A stretch of 13,913 bases of DNA, taken from Verrucomicrobiia bacterium. Lineage in GTDB: Bacteria > Verrucomicrobiota > Verrucomicrobiia > Verrucomicrobiales > Akkermansiaceae. The stretch lies in the NCBI GenBank assembly GCA_947460915.1, contig CANHKJ010000058.1, forward strand, positions 1 through 13,913, in the 5' to 3' direction. Under the pieces are notes generated by a model that did no database searches, was not told the origin of the DNA, and saw nothing but the letters and a program-made list of their open reading frames with translations. Shown one piece after another: positions 5,102-12,819 of the stretch; position 1 is the first letter of the stretch; the number at the start of each line of letters is the position of its first letter. The translations under genes were made by a program, and so were the position numbers.

Positions 5102-7840
5102 GTGGAATTACGCTCGATCAAATTTTTTCGCAATCTACGCACCGCATGGTATTTGCTGGTGTTAGGGCTGATTATCGCCTCTGTCGGAGCGCTTCTCTAC
5201 CTGAATGCCACCGGTATGCCGCCTGCCTTGCGCAAGGCTCTGGAGAATGAACTCGCGAAGCAAGGCATCGAGGCATCCATCTTGCGACTGCGCTACATTC
5301 CACTCCGCGGTATCGAGGCTAGCAAAGTCGAAATTTTCACCGATAGCAGCCGCCAAAAGCGGATGGTTCACCTAGAGCGCCTAGTCTTTGACCTCGATAA
5401 AACCAAGGCCATGCGCGGAATCATTCGCCTCACCCACGTCGAGCTTAATCAGGCCGAGCTCTCCCTTCCCATCGATCCCGAAAAACCATCGGGTGAAACA
5501 CTCGATATCACAGAGCTCAATGGTAAGGTGCTGATGGGGAAAAATCGGATGTTTGAGATCAAAGATGCCTCGGGCTTCATCGGAGGAATTCATCTCAAAG
5601 TAGACGCTACAATCCTCGGCTTCCGCCCCGTGCCAAACTACGATCGCGAGGACGATCAAAGAGGCATTCATCGACGGTTGATGAAGACCTTCGTCGAGGA
5701 ATTGGCCCGCTGGCAACTGGAAAAAGACGCGCCACCCGAGTTGCAGATCAAACTCTCCGCCGATGCCACCAAATGGTCCGACCTCAAGTGCGACTACGTT
5801 TTTTCCTGCCCCTCCGCCACGCGCGATGACCTCACTCTGAGAGAGATTCATGCTGAAGGTAACTTCAACCAATCACTGCTCACCGTGCAAAATTTCTCCG
5901 CCAAAGATGAGCGCGGAGCCATGAATGCAACCATCGATTACGATCTCGAGCAACGAGTCGGCCACTATGATGCGACCAGCTCGCTCAACATCATACGCAT
6001 GTTTTACGCAGTCACCCGCAAGCGACTCCTCACCGACTTTTCCTTTGCCAAGGCGCCCCAAATTCAAGTGCGCGGCACTTTTGCCCTGCCCCAAGATGCG
6101 CCCATTCAACTCAGTGCCATCGGGCAGATCGATTGCAAAAATCTTCTGTTCCGAGGCAGTCCGCTCTCCTCCATCAAATCAGAATTTTCCTACAGAGATC
6201 AAAATTTTTTCCTACGCAATCTCGAAGTTGAACACAACCAAGGCAAGCTCCTTGGTCAGGTGCTATGGAAAAACTCACGACTCACCATCAAGGCTGAGGG
6301 CGCGGTGCCTTTTGCTGTAGTCCGCCCAATGATCCGCGAGCACAAGCTCGCTCCAGCTGTCGAGGCGCTTGAGACTTCTGGCCTCAAAAGCCTCAGCGCC
6401 AAGGTCGGGCTGGTTCTCAGCAAGACCGAAAAGTTTCAGCTGGAGCATCTCGACATCAGCAACATCGCACTCGATCATCAACTCGGTCAACTCAAAGGCG
6501 GAATACAACTCAAGGAAGCGCTAATTCTCTACCAACTGGAAAGCACACTTCCCCCCACCATCTGGAAGCCCTTTTTCCCAGGTCAGCCCCTAGAAAAAGT
6601 TTTAGAAGATTTTCAAGGAAGCAGCGCCAGCCGACACTTCGTCAATCTTACCGGCAGAGCCGATCTAAACGATATGTTCAACTGGGCCGTGCAGGGCACC
6701 GGAAAAGTCGAAAACGTGCGCTACCGTGATGTGCCTGTTTTTTCTGCGACAACGCAACTCGATCTCAAGCACAATCATCTCAATTTCTCTGAGATCAACA
6801 TCGATTTCGACTACCGAGACTACGAGTTATACAAAACCTACAAAACCACCGAGCGCGGCCCCGTGCAGTGCAAATCCGTCACCTACGATCATGAAGCAGG
6901 TATCGTCGGCATACACGATCTGCGTGGCTATCTTTTTCCCGTTCCCCTGCTGCGCATGTTTGCACTGCCTGTAGCTAAAACCCTAGAGGAATACCGCTTT
7001 CACCAAGCGCCGCCACTCGCCGCAGAGGGCAATATCGATGTCCGCAATCAAAGCCTCACGCGTCTCAACGTGGAGATCCAAGGCGCGAAAGCTCTCGATT
7101 GGAAATTTCTAGGCAAACCCACCACCTTTAGCCAAGTGCGCAGCAAGCTGCTAATTACGGGCGAGGCCGTCACCTTGAATCAACTAAGTGCCGAGGTGTT
7201 TGGCGGAGACTGCGCTGGCAGCGTCGTCGCCCACATCAACGGCAGCAAAAAATTCACCGCCGATCTACGCTGGAACGGTCTTCGCATGAAGAATATCGCC
7301 GAGACCCACGCCTTTAAAGAAAAGGGCTACGGCACGCTTACTGGTCGTATCAATCTAGCTGGTGTGGCCAGTGATACCAGTACGCTCAATGGGGAAGGTC
7401 TATGTTCATTAGAAAAGGGTGAGTTGTTTGCCGTGCCGATGTTTGGTCCGCTCTCGCCGATTATTTCTGCCGTGCTCGGTGATCGTAGGGCAGGCTTTGA
7501 GCGGGCCAAGGATGCCTTTTGCAATTTCACCATAACCAAAGGAGTGATCCACACCAACGACTTCGCAACTCAGACCAGCAACATGAAATTCACTGGTAAT
7601 GGAGACGTCGATCTCAACAAAGATACCATCGATATGACCATGCGCATGAATGCACGTGGTATTTTAGGCATCATTACCTTACCATTACAACCGATCATCA
7701 AAGGTCTCTTCCAATTCCACGGCCAAGGTGCGATGAAGGAACCGAAATGGGAGCACGTGATCTTCTCCACCCCTCCCGATGAGGAAAAGGAAGCACTCCT
7801 TCGCAGCACACCGCTGCGAGCGATTGAGATCGAAGAATAG
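5102..7840 (+). CDS. Large AsmA-like inner-membrane-anchored envelope protein
   Basis: The product has 912 residues. A positively charged N-terminus precedes one transmembrane helix at about 14-34 (AWYLLVLGLIIASVGALLYL), so the rest should lie in the periplasm. The body is a long series of beta-strand-rich segments of the type seen in AsmA/TamB/YhdP-like proteins, which form grooved bridges and take part in moving phospholipids between membranes or in outer-membrane assembly. The C-terminal part resembles the AsmA C-terminal domain: a GEGLCSLEKGELFAVP segment followed by FGPLSPIISAVL near residues 760-790, then alternating strands (MKFTGNGDVDLNKDTIDMTM) and an IKGLFQFHGQGAMKEPKW segment before a short acidic tail. 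The start is GTG at 5102, chosen because it directly precedes the basic/TM anchor; no Shine-Dalgarno is visible. It follows the amidase gene after 320 bp and probably has its own promoter. Exact substrate is unknown. Confidence 0.75.
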   Translation: MELRSIKFFRNLRTAWYLLVLGLIIASVGALLYLNATGMPPALRKALENELAKQGIEASILRLRYIPLRGIEASKVEIFTDSSRQKRMVHLERLVFDLDKTKAMRGIIRLTHVELNQAELSLPIDPEKPSGETLDITELNGKVLMGKNRMFEIKDASGFIGGIHLKVDATILGFRPVPNYDREDDQRGIHRRLMKTFVEELARWQLEKDAPPELQIKLSADATKWSDLKCDYVFSCPSATRDDLTLREIHAEGNFNQSLLTVQNFSAKDERGAMNATIDYDLEQRVGHYDATSSLNIIRMFYAVTRKRLLTDFSFAKAPQIQVRGTFALPQDAPIQLSAIGQIDCKNLLFRGSPLSSIKSEFSYRDQNFFLRNLEVEHNQGKLLGQVLWKNSRLTIKAEGAVPFAVVRPMIREHKLAPAVEALETSGLKSLSAKVGLVLSKTEKFQLEHLDISNIALDHQLGQLKGGIQLKEALILYQLESTLPPTIWKPFFPGQPLEKVLEDFQGSSASRHFVNLTGRADLNDMFNWAVQGTGKVENVRYRDVPVFSATTQLDLKHNHLNFSEINIDFDYRDYELYKTYKTTERGPVQCKSVTYDHEAGIVGIHDLRGYLFPVPLLRMFALPVAKTLEEYRFHQAPPLAAEGNIDVRNQSLTRLNVEIQGAKALDWKFLGKPTTFSQVRSKLLITGEAVTLNQLSAEVFGGDCAGSVVAHINGSKKFTADLRWNGLRMKNIAETHAFKEKGYGTLTGRINLAGVASDTSTLNGEGLCSLEKGELFAVPMFGPLSPIISAVLGDRRAGFERAKDAFCNFTITKGVIHTNDFATQTSNMKFTGNGDVDLNKDTIDMTMRMNARGILGIITLPLQPIIKGLFQFHGQGAMKEPKWEHVIFSTPPDEEKEALLRSTPLRAIEIEE

Positions 7841-7913
7841 AAAAATAAAGGAGTCTTCAGCCGATGCTCAGAACTGACCAAGGAATTAGCCCATCAATGG
7901 CCGTAGATTTCCC

Positions 7914-8732
7914 CTAACAAAAACGCACCATGTCCTTGATGAACTGACCCCAGAGGTAGAACAATCCTTTAGTACTGTAGCAAAAACTACCATCGCCTGC
8001 GAACTCGATGATGCCTCGATCAAGGTTATGCTCGATCATTTCCTGCATCTCCTGCTCGATCCAATCGTCGAGGTGTTCTGGGTCCATTTCCATCAGCTCT
8101 GCGGTATGCACTGAGGATTTTTGCAAATGATCACGATGATTGCTCCAGATTTGGCGAAAGCAATTGCGCGTGCAAGGCACGTGGTTCCAATGAAATTTCC
8201 GCGGCGCTTGCAAGGTCTCGGCAAAGGGGTAGTTGGTGGTCCGCCACTGTGAGCCATCCTCAGAAGCGCAGGTGATCGATACGAAGGAAAACACCACATC
8301 AGATTGTTCGCATAGACATAAGGTAGCCAGCGTACGAGTCTCTTGATGGTAATACATCCGGTAGTGCTGCTTCATACCAGACCATTCCCAGCAGCAATCC
8401 CCCGCATGATCAAAGCCCTCGGCCTCCATGGTTTCGACGGTTTGCTGGGCATGGGGAAAAAACGAGGTATTCGGCACGGTCTGGTGACGGAGTCGATTAT
8501 CCATCGGCAACTTCATGCGCTTCACCCGCGTGAGTAGCTCGACCCATGGTAAGAAAAACCAAACGACCACACCGATCACTCCGCCCCACCACTGACCGGT
8601 GACGAAAAAAAACAGCGCGTAGCTCGCAGCCAAAAATGCTACCGCACCCAACTTACGTACCCAACCTCGTCTCGCAGTGCGAAACGCAATGGCCATGATC
8701 AAAAGGCCTGAGACAATGAGAAATGCCTGCAT
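7914..8732 (-). CDS. Unknown membrane protein with three N-terminal helices and a Cys/His-rich domain
   Basis: I do not recognise this 272-residue protein. It has three hydrophobic segments at about 2-17, 27-44 and 47-66 (including WWGGVIGVVVWFFLPWVELL), then a basic stretch (RVKRMKLP). The remaining 200 residues form a soluble domain rich in aromatic residues, with nine cysteines (113, 114, 139, 141, 155, 187, 191, 251, 272) and about a dozen histidines. Segments such as HYRMYYHQETRTLATLCLCE and WRTTNYPF suggest beta strands; a helical part with LDDWIEQEMQEMIEHN lies near 221-236. The basic stretch after helix 3 suggests this domain faces the cytoplasm, which would suit free cysteines, but topology is uncertain. 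The ATG at 8732 has the leader ACCACACACT and no Shine-Dalgarno. A 51-nt hairpin lies just upstream, between it and htpG. Its 3' end converges with the AsmA-like gene 73 bp away, and no convincing terminator lies between them. Confidence 0.7.
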   Translation of the reverse strand: MQAFLIVSGLLIMAIAFRTARRGWVRKLGAVAFLAASYALFFFVTGQWWGGVIGVVVWFFLPWVELLTRVKRMKLPMDNRLRHQTVPNTSFFPHAQQTVETMEAEGFDHAGDCCWEWSGMKQHYRMYYHQETRTLATLCLCEQSDVVFSFVSITCASEDGSQWRTTNYPFAETLQAPRKFHWNHVPCTRNCFRQIWSNHRDHLQKSSVHTAELMEMDPEHLDDWIEQEMQEMIEHNLDRGIIEFAGDGSFCYSTKGLFYLWGQFIKDMVRFC

Positions 8733-8749
8733 AGTGTGTGGTATTTTAA

Positions 8750-8800
8750 CGGAAACGTTAGCGATATGGTGCTATGGGCATACCTATCGCAACGTTTCCG
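8750..8800. other. Near-perfect 16-bp-arm hairpin between htpG and the unknown membrane gene
   Basis: CGGAAACGTT at 8750-8759 plus GCGATA at 8761-8766 pairs with TATCGC at 8785-8790 plus AACGTTTCCG at 8791-8800, with A8760 as the only bulge. GGT (8768-8770) and ACC (8782-8784) can extend the stem inward. It begins 30 bp after the htpG stop codon and ends 18 bp before the start of the next minus-strand gene. On the minus strand it is followed by GTTAAAATACC, a poor T tract. It may end or protect htpG mRNA, control entry into the next gene, or bind a protein: each arm carries a GGAAACGTT-type sequence like half of a LacI-family operator. Confidence 0.75.
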
Positions 8801-8829
8801 CATTTGTCCAGCAAAGAGTTTTTGCCGTC

Positions 8830-10659
8830 TTAGAGAACTTTCTCAAGAATCTCATTCATGCGTGTGGCCAACTGCTGCGGATGCTCGACCAAGCCCGCCG
8901 CCAGCATGGCTTGATCGACCAATTGCTGTGCGACAAGACCAGCCACCTCTGGGTTGGATTCACGCAAAGAGGCCAGTTTTTTCACCAAGGCATGGCGCGG
9001 GTTAATCTCTAGGACTGGCTTGATTTCTGGCGCATCTTGACCCATGGCCTTCATCATCGCACGCATTTGCGCGTTCGGGGCGTCTTCGGGCACAAGAGCG
9101 ACCACTGGACTGCCAACAAGGCGCTTGCCTGTTTTCACTTCTTTGACACTGGCGCTCATGCTATCTTGCCACCAAGACTGCAGTGCTGAGACATCGGCCT
9201 CAGACATCGATTCGCCGTCCATCGCGGTATCTTCCAACTCGATGTCCGCTTGATCTGCGCGCACCAGTTTTTTGCCTTGGAACTCGGTGAGACTCTCAAA
9301 GACAAACTCGTCCACGCCCTCGGTGAAATACGCGACCTCCAAGCCGCGCGCCTTGAATGCCTCAAGGTAAGGACCGGATTCCATCACCTCACGACTGGTT
9401 CCAGCGAGGTAGTAAATTTCTTTCTGCTCCGACTTCATGCGCGCGATGTAGTCATCGAAGGATGAGAGAGCATCGCCCTCGGTCATCGAGCTCTCAAAGC
9501 GCAGCAAGCCCGCTAAGGCATCGCGGTGCTCATGTGAGCTGACAATACCCTCTTTGATGAAGCGGGAAAATCCTTGGTAAAATGCGCGATAGGCTTCAAC
9601 CTCGTCGCTGGCTTTTTTCTCCAAAAATTTCAACAACCGCTTGGTCACCACTTGACCTAGCTTTTTCACCAAGGCGCTGTCCTGCATCGACTCACGCGAA
9701 ATGTTCAGCGGCAAGTCGGCCGAATCAATCACCCCGCGCACAAAGCGCAACCACTCAGGCAAAAAGCCATCCGGTTGAGCATCGATCAACACGCGTTTGC
9801 AATAGAGGGCGACGCCGGGCTGCATCGCACCAAAACCGAATCGCTCTTGATTTTCCTCAGGCACAAAAAGCAAGGCGTGAATGTCCAGCGGTGCGTCTGC
9901 GGTGAAATGCATCGTAAAGCGCGGCTTGTCCCAGGCCTTAGCAGTGAAGCGATAGAAGTCCTCGTATTCTTGCTCGCTGACTTCGTTTTTCGATTTCAGC
10001 CACAGAGCCTCGACCTTGTTGACACGCTCGCCATTGAGCAGAATCGGAAAAGCGACAAAATTCGAATACTTCGTGAGCAAATCTTGAATCCGCGAGGACT
10101 TTGCATACTCGGCAAATTCTTCCTTCAGGTGGATCACCATTTTCGCCCCACGATCTGCTTGTTCTACTTCCTCAATGTCATAGCCCTCACGACCATCGCT
10201 ACTCCACTTGAGCGAAGGAGCATCGGTGCGCCACGAGTGAGTATAAACATCAACGCGATCCGCGACCATGAACACGCTATAGAAACCAACACCGAACTGA
10301 CCAATCATGCCACCGGCCTGACTGCCCTTTTCTTGCAGATTTTTCAAAAACGCCTTAGTACCGGAATGGGCGATAGTACCGAGATTTTGCACCAATTCTT
10401 CGCGAGTCATGCCGATGCCCGTATCGGCAATTGTCAGTGTGCGCGCCTCCTCATCGGTAGTGAGAGAAATCTGCAATTCCGTCTCGCCCTGATACACATT
10501 GTTTTCCGTCAGTTGGATCAATTTGAGTTTTTCGAGCGCATCAGAGGCGTTCGATACCAATTCCCGGGTAAAAATCTCGCGATCTGTGTAGAGTGAGTGG
10601 ATCACGATGTCCAACAACTGTCGTACTTCTGCTTGAAATGATTGATGTTCGCTGCTCAT
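8830..10659 (-). CDS. htpG: Molecular chaperone HtpG (bacterial Hsp90)
   Basis: HtpG is the cytosolic ATP-driven Hsp90 dimer that helps fold and remodel client proteins with DnaK. From ATG 10659 it has 609 residues, near the 624 of E. coli. The N-terminal GHKL ATPase domain is intact: FQAEVRQLLDIVIHSLY (8-24), RELVSNASDALEK with Glu33 and Asn37, ADTGIGM with Asp79, LGTIAHSGTKAF (93-104) and the glycine lid GQFGVGFYSVF (120-130). The middle domain contains RFVRGVIDSADLPLNISRE with the ATP-sensing arginine region, and a C-terminal dimerisation domain follows. No eukaryotic MEEVD tail is present, as expected. The frame extends upstream to a GTG at 10707, but the family normally begins just before FQAEVRQLL, so I chose 10659. 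The leader has no Shine-Dalgarno, and I see no CIRCE element or convincing sigma-32 promoter. A 10-bp palindrome, GCACCGGTGC, lies at 10704-10713. Confidence 0.96.
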   Translation of the reverse strand: MSSEHQSFQAEVRQLLDIVIHSLYTDREIFTRELVSNASDALEKLKLIQLTENNVYQGETELQISLTTDEEARTLTIADTGIGMTREELVQNLGTIAHSGTKAFLKNLQEKGSQAGGMIGQFGVGFYSVFMVADRVDVYTHSWRTDAPSLKWSSDGREGYDIEEVEQADRGAKMVIHLKEEFAEYAKSSRIQDLLTKYSNFVAFPILLNGERVNKVEALWLKSKNEVSEQEYEDFYRFTAKAWDKPRFTMHFTADAPLDIHALLFVPEENQERFGFGAMQPGVALYCKRVLIDAQPDGFLPEWLRFVRGVIDSADLPLNISRESMQDSALVKKLGQVVTKRLLKFLEKKASDEVEAYRAFYQGFSRFIKEGIVSSHEHRDALAGLLRFESSMTEGDALSSFDDYIARMKSEQKEIYYLAGTSREVMESGPYLEAFKARGLEVAYFTEGVDEFVFESLTEFQGKKLVRADQADIELEDTAMDGESMSEADVSALQSWWQDSMSASVKEVKTGKRLVGSPVVALVPEDAPNAQMRAMMKAMGQDAPEIKPVLEINPRHALVKKLASLRESNPEVAGLVAQQLVDQAMLAAGLVEHPQQLATRMNEILEKVL

Positions 10660-10732
10660 AGAGATAAATAATAGGGATTGCGCGAAAAAACTACTCATCT
10701 TCGGCACCGGTGCAAGCCTTGAGTGAGAAAAA

Positions 10733-10909
10733 TCAATGACCCAGATACACTAAAGAATTTCTAACGCATTTATGGTGTGGCAAAAGCGCTGAATCTTCCG
10801 TTGCCTTGATTTGAAAAACAAAAAACACGATCACAGTGATCGTGCCTAAAAGAACGAGGAAAAACACTGTTGATCGTGTCTCCTGCAAAAACGAACCCCG
10901 CTTCGGCAA
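10733..10909 (-). CDS. Possible small single-helix membrane protein
   Basis: From TTG 10909 this frame encodes 58 residues with one hydrophobic helix (VFFLVLLGTITVIVFFVFQ) preceded by KRGSFLQETRS and followed by a short polar tail. In its favour, GGGGGGAG lies 8 nt before the TTG, the best Shine-Dalgarno-like sequence in the window. The same frame could begin at GTG 10981 (82 residues). Against it, the second half of the helix is encoded exactly by a perfect hairpin and T tract that form a textbook terminator on the same strand, so the phenylalanines may only reflect TTT codons of the terminator. It lies between rodA and htpG on their strand. I cannot tell which reading is right; both may hold. 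Confidence 0.35.
   Translation of the reverse strand: MPKRGSFLQETRSTVFFLVLLGTITVIVFFVFQIKATEDSALLPHHKCVRNSLVYLGH
10814..10844 (-). terminator. Intrinsic terminator downstream of rodA
   Basis: Read on the minus strand, CACGATCAC, a single T, then GTGATCGTG form a perfect hairpin (plus-strand 10826-10844), followed at once by six T, one G and five T. This is a strong Rho-independent terminator pattern. It lies about 180 bp after the rodA stop codon and upstream of htpG, so htpG should have its own promoter. It overlaps the possible small membrane ORF. Confidence 0.75.
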
Positions 10910-11024
10910 CCAAGAGTCTCCCCCCAGACACTCTCGATAATTCCGAAACGGGGAACGCGCAGAAAGATAGTGATTCAACACAAAATTGCAACAAAAATCA
11001 TTCGATTTTGCGTCATTATTTTTC

Positions 11025-12224
11025 TTATACCTCTTTTGTCATTACTTTGACAATCTCCAATGTGTTACGATGTATCCACACGCTTTGCACTAACCCTAGC
11101 ATAAACATACACATGACGACAAAAGTACCTGAGTAACTAATGAGCGGCAACGGAATACCCGTGATTGGCATGATCAAAACGCACATGCCGATATTCTCAA
11201 AGATGTGCGCAAAGAAAAACGCAACAACACAGGCGACGACGACCCGGCCCATGAGATCACGACTGTAGAAAGAGATGAAAAGACACTGAATCAAGAGCAA
11301 AGCAAATGCAGTCAGGAGAAGTAGACTGCCACGGAAACCATGCTCTTCCGCAAGAACTGCAAAGATGAAGTCATTGTGCGCCGTTTTCCACGGGATATAG
11401 CGCTTTGCATGCAGAGAACCTTTTTGAGAAGTCGCATTCCAGCCAATGCCAGACCACCCCGCCTTGCCCACAGCCATCGACACATAGTAAGGAGCATAAG
11501 CAGGGCCTGATATGTCTACGGGCTTTTCCTGCATCATATCAAGATACAGCTTAATCCTCTCTGGTCCGCGCTCCGAAACCAACGGCAAAGCAACCAAGTA
11601 AACCAGCGGAACGAAGGTTAACCCGATAATGGCCATCAAGGTCAGGTAGCGGAAAGGCACACCTCCGATCAAAAGTGCTACCACAGCAACGGGAATCCAA
11701 ACCAACGCTGAACCCATGTCACCCATTTTCATCACCATCAAAAAAGGCACACAGGAGAGCACTCCAATCACTGCAACGCGAACTATCGGCAAACCCAGCC
11801 AACGGTGCAACTTCGGCAAATCCTGCAACACCCACGCAATCATCAAAACGCCTGACGCCACACCAAGCTGAGCAGGCTGGAAAACAATCGGACCAATTTT
11901 CAACTGGTGAACATCTTGATCACTGCCCATCACCATCGCCATACAAGCCAAGCTGACCACATAAATCGGCAAAGCAAGCCAACGAATCCAGCGGTAGTCG
12001 ATCAACGCCGTGAGGAAATAAATCACCGAGCCAATCACAATCCAGGATTTCTGTTGATTGGCATAATAGGCCCCTGCAGAGCCGAACTCCTCAAGTAGTT
12101 TTGAGCTCAATGGCAAATGACGTGCGGCACTCTCGATGGAGTAGATGCCAAAGATCAGCAACCCATACATCGTCAGCACAAGCACCCAGTTCATTCCTAA
12201 AATTTTGCGTAAAATGGGAGACAT
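11025..12224 (-). CDS. rodA: RodA/FtsW-family peptidoglycan glycosyltransferase (SEDS)
   Basis: SEDS proteins polymerise lipid II into glycan strands with a class B penicillin-binding protein; RodA works in side-wall elongation in the inner membrane. From ATG 12224 it has 399 residues (E. coli RodA 370), with about ten hydrophobic helices. The extracytoplasmic loop has WNATSQKGSLH and KTAHNDFIFAVLAEEHGF, with the essential aspartate at 285. The C-terminal PLPLISYSGT matches the family PFVSYGGS motif. Two conserved motifs differ: the usual QPSEhxK reads QPAQLGV, so the Glu and Lys are Gln and Val, and the usual QPDLGTA reads KMGDMGSA. The frame extends to a TTG at 12278, but MSPILRKILGMNW matches the family start. 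No Shine-Dalgarno is visible. MreBCD and PBP2 are not adjacent, so RodA rather than FtsW is assigned from overall similarity. It is divergent from rpsU. Confidence 0.85.
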   Translation of the reverse strand: MSPILRKILGMNWVLVLTMYGLLIFGIYSIESAARHLPLSSKLLEEFGSAGAYYANQQKSWIVIGSVIYFLTALIDYRWIRWLALPIYVVSLACMAMVMGSDQDVHQLKIGPIVFQPAQLGVASGVLMIAWVLQDLPKLHRWLGLPIVRVAVIGVLSCVPFLMVMKMGDMGSALVWIPVAVVALLIGGVPFRYLTLMAIIGLTFVPLVYLVALPLVSERGPERIKLYLDMMQEKPVDISGPAYAPYYVSMAVGKAGWSGIGWNATSQKGSLHAKRYIPWKTAHNDFIFAVLAEEHGFRGSLLLLTAFALLLIQCLFISFYSRDLMGRVVVACVVAFFFAHIFENIGMCVLIMPITGIPLPLISYSGTFVVMCMFMLGLVQSVWIHRNTLEIVKVMTKEV

Positions 12225-12448
12225 TTGGGGTGATTCTAATACGCAGAAAAGCATGCGGGATCTTTCTCTTAGATGCAAGCATAGGAGTCGGAAATCCGAG
12301 GAAAACTATCGATTTTTGCCAAACAACAAGTGTTTCTCCGAAAAAATCGACAAAACCCGCAGTTTCCTCCTTGACAATCAGACAGAAATCCCCAAGAGTC
12401 CGCCCCCCAACCACAAATTTCAATTAACAAACAACCAATACTAGCAGC

Positions 12449-12679
12449 ATGCGCGGAGTGACAATGAAGAAAGGAGAACCCGTTGACCGGGCTCTCAAGC
12501 GTCTCAAAACCAAACTGGATGCCGAAGGCATTCTGGAAGAAATTCGCCGTCGTCGCGCATTTGAAACGCCAACTGACCGCTTCAAACGCAAGCTGCGCAC
12601 CGCATCCAAGCGCAACAAACTGCGCTGGCGCTTCTCGACTGACAAGCCGACCCTGATCCTCGACGAGGCTGTGGATTGA
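12449..12679 (+). CDS. rpsU: 30S ribosomal protein bS21
   Basis: bS21 is a small basic protein of the 30S platform beside the anti-Shine-Dalgarno end of 16S rRNA and aids translation initiation. The product has 76 residues. The family core is clear: KKGEPVDRALKRLKTKL, then EGILEEIRRRRAFETPTDRFKRK and a basic helix (LRTASKRNKLRWRF). A C-terminal extension STDKPTLILDEAVD makes it a little longer than the usual 58-71. I kept ATG 12449 because MRGVT aligns with the short beta strand at the start of bS21. No Shine-Dalgarno precedes it; instead GGAG at 12455-12458, inside codons 3-4, lies 5 nt before a second in-frame ATG at 12464, which would give 71 residues. Upstream there is a perfect TTGACA at 12371-12376 but no matching -10 box, so the promoter is unresolved. 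A strong terminator follows. Confidence 0.93.
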   Translation: MRGVTMKKGEPVDRALKRLKTKLDAEGILEEIRRRRAFETPTDRFKRKLRTASKRNKLRWRFSTDKPTLILDEAVD

Positions 12680-12708
12680 TTGTCGAGAGACAACTGTTGA
12701 TTAAGGAA

Positions 12709-12735
12709 GGCACCCACTCCGGGTGTCTTTTTTTT
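12709..12735 (+). terminator. Intrinsic terminator of rpsU
   Basis: GGCACCC at 12709-12715 pairs with GGGTGTC at 12721-12727 (one G-T wobble) around an ACTCC loop and is followed by eight T at 12728-12735. It lies 29 bp after the rpsU stop and separates rpsU from cdsA. A smaller TTGTC-GAGA-GACAA stem with a GNRA-type loop lies at 12680-12693, directly after the stop codon. Confidence 0.93.
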
Positions 12736-12819
12736 GTGCCTACTCGATTTGCGAATGCTGCAAAATGCTCACCAGATTGAGATTGCACTCTGAGTGATTT
12801 CCGAGTGAAATGAGTGCTC

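Noticed and set aside
9775..10596. 273-codon open frame antisense to htpG
   Set aside because: It lies entirely opposite a strongly conserved gene, and its residues show no family features; it mirrors codon bias of htpG.
10870..11136. 88-codon plus-strand frame over the rodA 3' end
   Set aside because: It overlaps the rodA coding end and has no coding character (Ser/Thr/Asn-rich).
12309..12351. Inverted repeat TCGATTTTT / AAAAATCGA between rodA and rpsU
   Set aside because: Arms are short and AT-rich with a loop of about 29 nt; too likely by chance in an AT-rich leader to call an RNA element.
12371..12399. Promoter of rpsU based on TTGACA at 12371
   Set aside because: The -35 hexamer is perfect, but the sequence 16-19 bp downstream (AAGAGT region) does not resemble a -10 box.
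12792..12816. Three GAGTG repeats just before cdsA
   Set aside because: The units are only 5 bp with uneven spacing; no reason to call an operator.
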